Shown here piece by piece: positions 1 through 11,548 of a stretch of 64,000 nt of DNA. Position 1 is the stretch's first letter. Each line of letters opens with the position of its first letter. Below the pieces are notes generated by a model, which had not been told where the DNA came from, did no database searches, and saw nothing but the letters and a program-made list of their open reading frames with translations. Both the position numbers and the translations under genes were made by a program. Source of the stretch: Cryptomeria japonica (lineage: Eukaryota; Streptophyta; Pinopsida; Cupressales; Cupressaceae); the NCBI RefSeq assembly GCF_030272615.1, contig NC_081405.1:20475047-20539046 (forward strand), read 5' to 3'.

Positions 1-190
1 AAGGATAGGATAAGTATTTAGTTTAATCGAGAATGATTTTACTATTATTTTTCTGAGTTGAAGGAAAATAAAGATATTTTAGGGGGTAAGAAGGTTGTAT
101 TTTGAATCATTAGTTTCATAAATTTAATTGATTTTTAATTAAGACAGAGACAAAAAGATAAGGGAGAAGTCAATCGGATGAAGGATCTCT

Positions 191-332
191 CCATTTTCTA
201 TTGGTGGTGTTCTCATTGCTCTTGTTATTTCTATTATCTTGCTTTAGCACCGTCTGTCCATTTTCTATTGGTGTTGCTCTCGTTGCTTAAGCAATTTTCT
301 TGTTATTTCTATTATCTTGCTTTAGCACCGTC
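191..332. repeat. Imperfect two-copy tandem duplication
   Basis: The segment 191-254 (from ccattttctattggtg to gctttagcaccgtc) is repeated at 259-332, the second copy having about 10 extra bases (taagcaattt) in the middle. The end block cttgttatttctattatctt is the same in both copies. It looks like a local replication-slippage duplication. No function is suggested. Confidence 0.85.
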
Positions 333-1774
333 GGTGGTCGGTGTGACTCTAGGAATGACCTTGAGTCCTTTTATATTTTTTTTTGAGGATATGTGCATGT
401 ATTTTAAAATTAATGGAAACTGATGAACGTATTCATAAAAAATAAATATACTCAATTTAATTTTTGTTTAGGTGAATTTTTTGTGGATGATAAATATTTG
501 ATTATCATTAGTTGATAGACATAATAAGAGTATAGAGAATTTTGGAAAATCTAAATCATGATAGCAACATTAATAAACATAGAATAATAATAATTAAAAT
601 ATTAAGTTGTTTCTTTTGTATCACAATATGATTAACCTTAGAGCTAAACCTAAATTCATAGTCATACATGAAGGATCTTGACTGTGACCATTTGCTATTT
701 AAATGTAGTAAATGTCATAAAATGACTACCTTGTTAAGGATCGCAGGAAGAGCAATATGCGCTTCAAGGATCTCAAAACTTTCAGTACACCTCTATCACA
801 ACAAAAGTAAATAGAAATGTTCAATAAAAGAATGGTTATTACAATCAAGTTATCAAGCAAAGATAATATTGCTATTGTTTCAAATAGGTTTGAAATTTCA
901 ATAGGAAGTTTTTGAGACCCTTTGAAATTGGAAATGTATAATCATATTGAAGTGAGTTCAACAAAAGTACACGGAAAAGAAAAATAACAAAACTCTTCGA
1001 AAGGAAAGTGTGAATTGAATGAAGTAGAGTAGGTGAAAACAAGTTAAAAAAAAAAAATATTATTGACTCTTCAAAGATAAAGAAAATGCTTAATTTTGTT
1101 GTAAATTGAGATCAATTTAAAGTCTAGATACTTCATTTTTTAAAATATTAATAATTCATGAAGAAAACTAAAGAAAAAGATAACCATATTGATTCATTTT
1201 TTAAAATATCAGTTCAAAAAGAAGATTGTGAATAAACATAAACAAATCATCCTATTTTAAAATATCATTAATTTTTGTAATCTATAATTATTTGAATTAA
1301 TATTAGATATTTTCAAATTTAAAAAAAAATACATTTTTATGATATTAAAAAAAAGAAATGCACAGTTTGGGAATACCAATCTGCATGAATGTCATAGACG
1401 ACAAGTACAGAAAGAATAGTCATTCTTTGTAACTGTCGAGTAGCTTCGTTGATTATTTTGCGGCTCAATAAGAAAATGCCACGATTGTTTCAAGTTTGGA
1501 CGGTTGATGGCATTCTTCAACGTCTAAAGAAAATATAAGATGGTGGTGATTTAAGGATAGGACTAGGGCAACCTTACTCATCTAGATACTACATGGAACA
1601 CGTAAGTCCTTTAGTAGCTTGGACTACTACAATCATACATATGTGCAATAGGAAAATTTGCATCTTGAATTTTTTTATTTGTTTTAGGTTATTTTTATTT
1701 AAGTATGAAATAGTTTAGATTTTTTAAATTCAAATTTAATAACGGTATTAAAATCTAGTTGTTTTAAAATAGAT

Positions 1775-1880
1775 ATTATTTTTTAATGAGTCTGAAATAT
1801 TTCAAAATTAATATTATTTATATGATAATTATTTTTTAATGAGTTTGAAATATTTCAAATTAATATTATTTGTATGATAA
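1775..1880. repeat. Two-copy tandem duplication, unit ~53 bp
   Basis: A unit starting attattttttaatgag and ending in tatgataa occurs at about 1775-1827 and again at about 1828-1880 with only a few differences. It is a simple head-to-tail duplication in AT-rich DNA. Confidence 0.8.
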
Positions 1881-3081
1881 ATCTTAATTCAATTTTACAT
1901 ATATAATTTACCATCTATTAAAGTACCATAACATTGTTATTTAAACATTCTAGAATATTTGATTCATTGCCAATTTATCAACATCTAAATTTAGAGACAA
2001 GGTAGGCATTTTATGTTATTTTTATCCTTGTTCCAACACTATTAAATCAAACCAAATATAGGTTTGACCAAAAGAGAAGATTATTGCTTAACATAACCTA
2101 CAAAATTGTTCATTAGCACTGCTTGGTTTACAAATTCAAATTCCAAGACATGAGACAAATAAGCTTTAGGAGACCAAAACTTCCAAACCGTTTTCATGTG
2201 TGAATTTGATTCAAAAGTAGAGCAAGGGTTAGTTAAGAATTTATCAAAGCATTCAAGAATCAAATCCACTGATTGAGAACATTTTTTTATCACTAAGAAA
2301 CAATCTATAAAAAACTTCATCAAGCCACCCCTGAAGCTAAGTCCTAATATTGAGCTTTATCATTTCAAAAAGTGTGCTTGTACATTCCAATTACAATCCT
2401 AGCTCTTTAATCTAGGGTTAATTTCTTATATGTGTGAAATTTATTTCTTAACTTTGGATAAGTTTGAAATGTTAATTTTATTTACTTTCATCCTGGTGAT
2501 TTCATTTGATCCTACACCCACTTAAGTCTTGGCCTTATGGTCCAAATTTTTATTTCTTATTTTTAGATCCTAGACTTCAATTAATACCATTTCATGTGTT
2601 TCATTATTTTTATCTTTTAAGAGTTTTTATATTAAGTTTATGATAAATTCTCCATTTCATTTTAATTTCCCTTTGAAAAGAAGTCCACATCATAACCCTT
2701 CATGAAAGAAAACAACGATGTAAAATACAGTTCCTACACTAAACTTTGGGTGAAGGTATGTGTATATAACAATTAATATTACAATTATATAGAAAGCATA
2801 CACACACAAAAAATAATGTCATAACACATAGGTTTAAATAGGGAAAATTATTTTGAAAGAAAACCCCACACTTCAAAACATGAACTATATTCAATATTAG
2901 CAACAAAGGTTAATACAATATCTAGCTATGTTTTCATACAAAAGAATCACCAACAAGTAAAATTGAAGCAATTTTAACAACATAACAATACATATAATTC
3001 AATCATACATACTCCATCCCCAAGTACCGATAAATAGGAAAATGTCAATACGCAAACCAATAGAGGTTTCCTAAAACCATG

Positions 3082-3112
3082 CACATACACATACACATAC
3101 ACATACACATAC
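3082..3112. repeat. Hexanucleotide microsatellite (acacat)n
   Basis: About five uninterrupted copies of acacat/catac occur here. It is a simple-sequence repeat with no coding context. Confidence 0.9.
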
Positions 3113-3487
3113 AATGAAAAATATAAAAACATTAAGCATTATTACTTTTTTAAGTAGCATAAAACATGATATAGTATCAATTTCATAGTTATATTTTTCA
3201 TAAAAGTTTAAATTAGAATTGTGTTGTTCATGGAATCAAATTAAATCTATCAAATGAAATATTTGGAGGAATAGTTTTCCCATCTCTAGGGAATTGACAA
3301 CTCATACATGGACACAAAAACCTATAAGACAGAGATTAAAAAAAAATTTGCTTTTGATTACAAAGCAGCTTTGACTAGGGTTTCAACCCTTTTAACATAA
3401 TCAAAGACTATCAACAACCCAAAACACATACCCAGTTAGGCAGTCAAACAAAGGGGGTTGCACAACTACAAACAAACTTGGCCCAAA

Positions 3488-4917
3488 TCAAGGAGGAGTA
3501 GAAACATCCACACCTTGATTGGGGAGGGTTTGGGGAAGGGGGGAGGACCTCCCCTTCCGCCTGTAGCGAACAACTATCCATGCAATATTGTCCTCGGGAT
3601 CAGCAAGGGGGGAATCATTCAGAGAGGGGTCCCTATGAAAAGGACCAGTAGGATCAACACCAAGAAGCACGAGAGTTGTAGAAGAATGAACAGGGGCCTC
3701 CCCCAGTACAACATGAGTAGCTTCCAGAGGTTGCGGAGAAGTTGTAGCAGGTTGTCGAGGGGCCGCAGAACAAGGCTGTGTGGTCTTGGTGTCTGAAGGA
3801 ATGCCAGAAGAGATAGTAGGTGACTCTTCACCCAATCCATCTGGAAGCTCCTCTGAAGCATAAATAATTAAATGATCAAGTGTAGCATCCTTCCAATAGG
3901 TCGCAACCCACTTACGATGAGAAGTAGAGCAATTTGAAGCCAAATGTCTTGTAGAGAAGCACTTCCGGCAATGGAAGGGGAGACCCTCAAAGTCTAGCAA
4001 TTACGTCCAGGGCTTTTCGCCAACCATGAGCATCACATCAGCAAGGAGAGGAGAAGCAATATGAATGTTGACCAAAATGTGGGCGAAGGTGGAGTGGCCC
4101 ATCAAGGAAGTGTCATCGTCCACCATCATGAAGCGACCTATAGAGTTGCCAATGGCCTCATAACAAGATTGTTCCCAAAAGTGCAAGGGAAGGTTCGGGA
4201 GACGAACCCACACAAGACGCACGTTAACAAGTTTAGTGAGGGGGTTGAAGGTAGTGGTCCAAGGCTTGACAGAGAGAGAGTGGGCACCCAAGCCCACAAC
4301 TTCCCTAGAATCAAATCTCGATCAACCAAAGCAGTAAAGGAGGCAATGAAAAATCCTTTAGCACACAAGAATAGCTCAATATTGTAAGCAACCAAGGGTT
4401 TCCATGAGTCACTTACCTAGTGATGTAGGTCCGGAAGGGAGGGCCAGAACCTAGAGAATATGCACATTAGGGCACAACGTTGATAGAACCCTATGTTGTC
4501 CACAACATCTTGCCCATAGACAACCATAGGAGATGACTTGGCACAAGGGAGAGGATGAATACCCTTGGAGGAAGCCGCAAATTTTTCTACACGAGAAAAG
4601 TTGCTCTTACCAGCAAGCGGGGGTATGGTCGGGGCAACGTCTAAAGTATCCTTACCAAAGGAAGTCGTCACACCACAAGCTAGAGCGAAACCCATGGGAG
4701 GAGAGTGTTGAGTGAGAGTTGTGGTTGCAGCAGGGGAGGAAGCGAACTCACTAGCTAGGAGAGCAGGGTCCATCGCTGCCACAGTGGTCAAGGGAGCCAA
4801 AGCAGGGTCCAGCTGGCCGAGAGTTGAAGCACCAAAGCGAGTAGAGATGGGAGGAGGCAAGCCAAACAAAGAGGGAGAATTCAAACTAGAGGGAGTAGGA
4901 GAGTCATTGCGTGACAT
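3488..4917 (-). pseudogene. L1-type LINE ORF1 relic (DUF4283-like domain plus CCHC zinc knuckle)
   Basis: On the minus strand, three open pieces read as one ORF1 protein of a plant L1-type non-LTR retrotransposon, the RNA-binding partner of the reverse transcriptase. The N-terminal piece (4917-4417) starts MSRNDSPTPSS, is Ser/Pro-rich and ends FSRFWPSLPDLHH. The next (4395-4138) has the typical LCAKGFFIASF block, then a frameshift leads into 4297-4001 with NVRLVWVRLPNLPLHFW and GNSIGRFMMVDDDTS, the core of the DUF4283 nucleic-acid-binding domain. A TAA at 4001-4003 (likely from CAA) interrupts the frame; it then continues with LDFEGLPFHCRKC and a CX2CX4HX4C zinc knuckle (CRKCFSTRHLASNC). At least one frameshift and one nonsense mutation make it dead. 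No ORF2 is attached within reach, so this is a fragment. The family call is from recognised sequence style. Confidence 0.8.
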
Positions 4918-6214
4918 TTCTAAGAATCACTATGTAGCTTTTGTTATATATATATATAATATTTATTACATCATGTCCATATTTCATGTTGTCATTGAAT
5001 AGTTAGTGAAATATAGAAAATGTGATCTTAGACTAATTAATGCATTAACCTATGATCAACCTTAAGAGTCCTATATGACTTTTCAAACATTAATAGGCCT
5101 AGCTACTATCCTTGACGAAGATCTAGGAACTTGGATTCTATTCCTTTGTTGTAAAAGATTGAGCTTGTTAAATGCATGCAATAAACTTATGTAAATGATG
5201 GCTAGATTGACTAATTTTGTAGAATGCAATAGAAATGGTAACACAAATATGGAATGTAGGCATAGAGAAGAAAATGGAACTAAAATCAAGAGTTGACTAT
5301 GCAGGACAGAATCGTTGGGAGACTATGTCTAAAGGTAGTGAATGCTTAAGAGATGGCCAAAATGGGTTCAATAGGCTCTGCATACATTTCTCCTAAAAAA
5401 TAGAGAAATTTTGGTAGGACGGGGACATTGGATGCCTATTTCCTGAGGTTCTTCATCCATTCAAAATCTAAGATCCTTTGTCAATGTCTTTTTTGCTTGT
5501 CTACAACTTTTTGTTGTCAAATTCAGATCTAAAATAGGGAGAGATCGTTGTGTCGTATAGGGGCTTGCCTCAGTCAAACCCCATGCTAGTGTTTCCACTT
5601 TCACAATGGTGATGATGATATAGAGTGTGTATCTTCGCAAGGAAAGAAGCTAAATAAAACAAATGTTGAAATGAAAAGATCTTACCTTGTATTTAAAACC
5701 CTCACAAGGAACTTCACATAAAGGTGTGGTGCAATTCTTGTGAAATCCTACAAGATGTTAGTGCATCATCATAACAAAACTTGATCATAACCTTGTTGTT
5801 GCAAAATTGTAGAATTGGATGCTTGATTGACTGCTCAAATTGAATTACTTGATTGCTTGAAGTGTTTGAATCATCAACTTACTCTTTTTGGAAATGTTAG
5901 ATTTGCTAGCCCAATTGAAATGGGAAAGGATGTTGTATTTATATGCAACTTACACCTCTTTAAAATGACCTTTTGAGGTGAATCAAAAAATAAAGGTCAA
6001 CTTCATGCAAATTGCAAGGTAAAATTACATATCTCCTATTTTGTGTTGGTCCATGTTTCATTGAGTTTGTGTGTTCAAGTGGACCTATCTACTACCCTTT
6101 ATGGTCATCTTCCCATTGTTTGCAACATAAATTTTCTCGAGACTTGAATATTGACAACTCTCTACCCTTCAAACTTAATGTTTCCATTTAGAGAATCATT
6201 TTTGTTTAGCTTCT
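4918..6214. other. Non-coding repeat-like DNA, possible decayed LTR
   Basis: No gene was recognised. A short TA microsatellite lies near 4948-4960. The part 5530-6000 shares phrases with the LTRs at 11,549 and 20,304 (a gggcttgcctcagtcaaaccc-like block, then attgcttgaa... blocks and a block with a falling-off 'ttatatgcaac' region), so it may be a diverged LTR of the same broad family. Boundaries could not be found. The right edge is set by the inverted end of the element that begins at 6215. Confidence 0.35.
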
Positions 6215-7290
6215 GGGTAAGTGCAAGAAGTTGTGTCCACTTTTTGGCCAAAAAGTGGAAGTTTTTTCCCTTTTTTTTTATTTTGTCCCGTTTGACCTAA
6301 ATATTTGAGGCACTTAAAGAATGAATCTTGAAAAAATTGAGTAATAGAAAATGTAGTGCTCAAAGTCTACTTTCCAAATATGTAATTTATTTTAATACCC
6401 AGATCTTAAAAATGAAGTTTGAATAGGCATTACTAAAACCTATAGTTTAAAAGTCACTTTTTAGGACCATACCATGCCTGTGTACGGCAAGCATAATTTG
6501 AGCTAAATGAAATTATTTTTATAAATCCTTTTGGGAAAAGATCGATAACTCACTCACCTTTGATGAGAATATTTTTTTGTAATTGTTTTCTGCAATTTTT
6601 TTTTTTGTTAATTTTTTATTAGGCATAATCATTGTTTTGAAAAATTCTTGTGTACGGCAAGCATAATTTGACCTAAACTTAACATTTTTTGGTTTTTTTT
6701 TTTTTTTAAACTGTATAGAATTCTCTCTAGTTTGATGCCATATAAAAAAAAATTCAAAAAACTTAGAAACAAAAAAGTTATTAAAAAACTAAAAAACCAT
6801 GTTATTTCGAGTTTATAGACCTCTTTCATTAGTAATTATTTTTAAAATAAAAATATTGATCAATTTTTTAAAAAAATTACATATTTAAAATCTAGACAGT
6901 CTCTACTATAATGGGTTTTCATTGTTTAAAAAAAATCTGAAAATTTGGTGTTCAGATATATTTTTGAAGTCATTATTTTATATGAAGATTGATTTGGCCT
7001 TCAAGTTGCAGATCAAACCAGGTCCAAGCCTAAGGGTCGGCTCTCCAAGCCATTTCCCAAGCCAAAACCGAAGCTACAACCGAACCAAAGTTGAAATTTT
7101 TAGAAATGGGAACGGGATCCCGTTTCGTTTTTTAAAATAATTAAAAAAATGTTTAGCAAACGGGATCTCGTTTCAAAAACAAAACGAGATCCCGTTTAAA
7201 AAAATTAAATTTTTTTTTTAAAACAAACTATATATACATGAAATATAAAATTTAAGTTTAAGTCACATTTCCCTTTGTCTTTTTCCTTTG
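6215..7290. repeat. Left inverted end of the fold-back-like element
   Basis: Only the outer ~60 bp and the inner ~190 bp (7100-7290) pair clearly with the right end; the part between is unpaired T-rich DNA, including a duplicated phrase tgtacggcaagcataattt at 6481 and 6651. The palindrome around 7108-7124 (aacgggatcccgttt) is followed by two more gggatc half sites near 7163 and 7185. Confidence 0.6.
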
Positions 7291-7399
7291 TTATACTTTA
7301 AGTTATATTTTATGTATATATTAGCAGGATGTTTGAGAATGGTTTCAGATCTCTAGGAATTATAATACAGATTCTAGATTTTAGAAGATCTTATAAATT

Positions 7400-10300
7400 G
7401 TGACGTAATAGGACCTATAATGTCATAATACAACCTATTATGTCATAATAAGTCTCATTGGTACATAATAGGTCCTAATGTGTCATAATAGGTCCTATTG
7501 TGACATAATACGACCTATTACGTCATAATAGGTCCTATTGTGACATAATACGACCTATTACGTCATAATAGGTCCTATTGTGACATAATACGACCTATTA
7601 CGTCATAATAGGTCCTATTATGTCATAAGACCCCTCAAAAAGACCTATTATGACATTATACCTCTTAATAGGAACTATTATGACTTAAGACCCCTTAGTA
7701 AGACCTATTATGTCATAATAGGTCCTATAATGTCATAAGACCCCTTAAGAGGACATGTCATGTCATAATAGGTCCTATTATGTCATAAGACCCCTTAAGA
7801 GGATGTATTATTACATTATACCCCTTAGTAGGACCTATTGAAGGGTATTATGTCATAATAGGACTGATTATGACATAATAGGACCTATGATGACATAATA
7901 GGTCATATTATGACATCATAGGTCATATTATGTCATAAAATCCCTTAAGAGGAACTATTATGACTTTATACCCCTTAGTAGGACTTGTTAAGGGGTATTA
8001 TGTCATAACAAGACCTATTGTAACATAATAGGACCTATAATGTTATAATATGACCTATTATGTCATAATAGGTCCTCTTGTGACATATAATAGGTCATTT
8101 TGTGTCATAATACCCCTTAAGAGGACCTATTATGACATTATACCTCTTCCTATGACCTATTATGACATAATAGGATTGATTATCATATAATAGGACCTAT
8201 TATGTCATATAGGTCCTATAATGTCATAAGACCCCTTGAGAGAACCTGTTATGTCATAATTGGTCATATTATGTTATAAGACCCCTTAAGAGGACCTATT
8301 ATAACATTATGCCCCTCAGTAGAACCTGTTAAAGGGTATTATGTCATAAAAGGACCAATAATGACATAATATGATCTATGATGATGTAATAGGTCCTATT
8401 ATGTCATCGTAGGTCCTATTATGACATCATAGGTCATATTATGTCATAAAACCCCTTAAGAGGATCTATTATGACTTTATACCCCTTACTAGGACATTTT
8501 AAGGGGTATTATGTCATAATAGGACCTATTGCGATATAATAGGACCTATGATGTCATAATACAACCTATGATGTCATAATACAACCTATCATGTCATAAT
8601 AGGTCCCATTGTGACATAATAGGTCCTATTATGACATAATACGACTTATTATGTCTTAATACAACCTATTATATCATAATACGACCTATTATATCATAAA
8701 ACCCCTTAAGAGGACCTATTATGACATAAGACCTTTTAGTAAGACCTATTATGACATATGTAGAGAAAGATAAGTTAGTTGGAAGAGAGAGATGGTATGT
8801 TTAGATAAAGTTGAGGGGTATTGTGACATAATAGGTCCTATTGTGACATAATAGGACCTATTATGTCATAAGACCCCTTGAGAAGACCTATTATGGCATT
8901 ATACCTCTTACTAGGACCTATTATGACATAAGACCCCTTAGTACAACCTATTATGACATAATATGATAGATTATCACATAATAGGACCTATTATGTCATA
9001 ATAGGTCCTATTATGTCATAAGACCCCTTAAGAGGACCTATTATGACATTATACCTCTTATTATGACCTATTATGACATAAGACAGACCTTAGTAGGACC
9101 TATTATGACATAATAGGGTTGATTATCACATAATAGGACCTATCATGTCATAATAGGTCTTATAATGTCATAAGACCCCTTAAGAGGACCTGTCATGTCA
9201 TAATAGGTCCTATTATGTCATAAGACCCCTTAAGGGGACCTATTATGACATTATACCCCTTACTAGGACCTGTTAAAGGGTATTATGTCATAATAGGACT
9301 AATAATGACATAATAGGATCTATGATGATGTAATAGGTCCTATTATGCCATCATAGGTCATATTATGACATCATAGGTCACATTATGTCATAAAACCCCT
9401 TAAGAGGACTATTATGACTTTATACCCCTTACTAGGACTTGTTAATGGGTATTATGTCATAATAGAACCTATAATGTCATAATATGACCCATTGTGTCAT
9501 AATAGGTCCCATTGTGTCATAATAGGTCCCATTATGAGATAATACAACCTATTATGTCATAATACAACCTATTATGTCACAAGACCCCTTAAGAGGACCT
9601 ATTATGACATTATACCTCTTACTAGGACCTATTATGACATAAGACCCCTTAGTAGGACCTATTATGACATATGTAGAGAAAGATAAGTTGGTTGAGAGAG
9701 ATGGTACTTTTAGAGAGAATTAAGGGGTATTATGTCATAACAGGACCTATTGTGACATAATATGACCTATAATGTCATAATACGACATGTTATGTTATAA
9801 TAGGTCACATTGTGACATAATAGGACCTATAATGTCATAATACGACTTATTATGTCATAATAGGTCACATTGTGACATAATAGTAATAGGTCCTATTGTG
9901 ACATAAGACCCCTTAACATGACCTATTATGACATAAGACCCCTTGGTAGGATCTATTATGACATAATTAGATCAATTATCACATATTAGGACCTATTATG
10001 TCATAATAGGTCCTATAATGTCATAAGACCCCTTAAGAGGACCTATTATGACATTATACCCCTTTGTAGGACTCGTTAAAGGGTATTATGTCATAATAGG
10101 ACTAATAATGACATAATAAGATCTATGATGATGTAATAGGTCCTATTATGACATCATAGGTCATATTATTCCATAAAACCCCTTAAGAAGACCTATTATG
10201 ACTTTATACCCCTTACTAGAACTTGTTAAGGGGTATTATGTCATAATAGGACCTATTGTGACATAATAGGACCTATAATGTCATAATGCAACCTATTATG

Positions 10301-10460
10301 TCATAATAGGTCCCATTGTGACATACTAGGTCATATTATGACAAAATACGACCTATTATGTCATAAGACCTCTTAAGAGGATCTATTAAGGCATCATACC
10401 TCTTACTAGGACCTATTATGACATAAGACCCCTTAGTAGGACCTATTATGACATATGTAG
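7400..10460. repeat. 3-kb tandem array of near-palindromic TATTATG(A/T)CATAATA units
   Basis: The core is a 25-bp near-palindrome, ggacctattatg followed by (a/t)cataataggtcc, whose centre is TGACA or TGTCA. It is repeated well over a hundred times in both variants, interspersed with a second palindromic block ccccttaagagg. Superimposed is a higher-order period: a unique spacer gacatatgtagagaaagata followed by agttggttgg and gagagatgg recurs at about 8753, 9665 and 10,449, giving units of roughly 0.9 and 0.8 kb. The GC content is low and there is no coding potential. It is satellite-like but confined inside one mobile element. Confidence 0.95.
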
Positions 10461-10679
10461 AGAAAGATAAGTTGGTTGGAAAAGAGAGATGGTACGTTAA
10501 GAGAGAGGTAGAGATCTATATATAGAGAAATATATAGGTAGGTAGGGGGTAAGGGGAGGTGCATAGAGATAGTGAAGATAAAGAATAAAGAGTTAAGGAT
10601 GTGAGAGAGAGGTAGAGACATAGTTTTAGATTTTGGGAGAGAGGGGACAAAGTGAGATAGAAAGGAAAAAAAAGACAGA

Positions 10680-10964
10680 GAAATGTGACTTATATATAAA
10701 TTTTATATTTCATGTATATATAGCTTGTATTTTTTATTAAAAAAAAAAATTTTAAAATTAATTTATTTTTTTTTAAAGGAAACGGGATCCTGTTTTCGTT
10801 TTGTTTTTGAAACGGAATCCCGTTTCATAGATCTAGGCTCGAGATCTTGTTTCAAATTTTGGCTCGGGATCCCATTTCGTTTCTCATGTGTTTCGTGAGA
10901 TTTTCCTTTTTTTTCTAAGTGTAAAACTTCCACACTAAGTGGACACAACTTTGTGCACTTACTC
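10680..10964. repeat. Right inverted end of the fold-back-like element
   Basis: This is the reverse complement of parts of the left end: the ctatatatac/gtatatatag block, long A/T runs, several gggatc(c) palindromic sites at about 10,783-10,875, then aaaacttccacactaagtgg and acacaactttgtgcacttac at the tip. Confidence 0.65.
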
Positions 10965-11548
10965 TTCTCTTGAGGTGATTTGGAATTCTTTACCTAAAAT
11001 AGGTGAAACAGAGTCTTGAATTGATTGGCGGTTTGTAGCCACTACTTAGTGCACTAACTTCCTACACTCATTTGGCGAATGAATGGCTTAGCATCATAAA
11101 CATAAGAAAAAATCTCTCTAAGGCAAAATTGTTTGTGCTAGAAAACTTCTTAATGATTATCCCAATAGTATTAGAATTCAAACTTCCATTGTTGCTATCA
11201 AAGGTCAACTATGTAAAACTGATAATTTTCATACTACAGGGGGCTTAAGTTAGATCTAGACTAAATTGAATAAAAGAAGGAAATGGGGACAATAATTTTT
11301 TTTAATTAAATGCATCATGGAACTAACTAAATGAAAGCAAAATGATAAAAATTGGCTTTTTCAAATGATAACACATGCAAAATGCATGATAAAAAGAGAT
11401 AACAATGTGCAATTTTTATGATTTTTTTACTAATGCAAGTACACAAACCATGAAAGAATGCACCTTAATCTAAAAATTCTATACGGATATTAGATGTAAA
11501 ACTATAAATCAGAAATATGCAAGTGTAAGAATGTTGAGTTCACCAAAA
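10965..11548. other. Non-coding DNA, probable internal leader of a minus-strand LTR element
   Basis: No gene was seen. The rightmost part abuts the LTR at 11,549. Read on the minus strand, the sequence directly after that LTR is TTTTGGTGAACTCAAC, closely matching the TTTTGGTGAACCCAACTCC found at the same place beside the LTR at 37,945. This suggests a shared primer-binding site. Confidence 0.45.

Larger units (their letters stand above)
1..3457. other. AT-rich intergenic DNA, no gene recognised
   Basis: No recognisable protein, RNA gene or transposon domain was found. Short open frames (for example 178-423 plus, and 2081-2323 minus) have no family signature and look like chance frames. The stretch holds three small repeat features listed separately (191-332, 1775-1880, 3082-3112). 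It may include highly decayed repeat DNA that cannot be assigned by eye. Confidence 0.6.
6215..10964. mobile_element. Long-inverted-repeat (fold-back-like) element carrying a palindromic tandem array
   Basis: The two ends match as inverted repeats. The left end begins GGGTAAGTGCAAGAAGTTGT (6215), and the reverse complement of the right end, ending at 10,964, begins GAGTAAGTGCACAAAGTTGT; both continue with GTCCACTT and GTGGAAGTTTT. Further in, 7100-7290 and 10,680-10,830 match in inverse orientation, both with AAACGGGATCCCGTTT-like palindromes, T-rich runs, a catgtatatatag/ctatatatacatg block and caaagg...gtgacttat/aagtcacatt. The middle (7400-10,460) is the tandem array listed separately. A 4-bp direct repeat TTCT abuts both ends (6211-6214 and 10,965-10,968), a possible target duplication. 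No transposase was seen, so it is non-autonomous. A fold-back or Mutator-like origin are the main options; I cannot assign a superfamily. Confidence 0.65.

Noticed and set aside
2081-2323. 80-codon minus-strand frame
   Set aside because: No recognisable motif, AT-rich surroundings, no promoter or neighbours; likely chance.
7400-10460. CRISPR-like array
   Set aside because: Repeats are contiguous, palindromic and variable without unique spacers of constant length, and the window is plant nuclear DNA.
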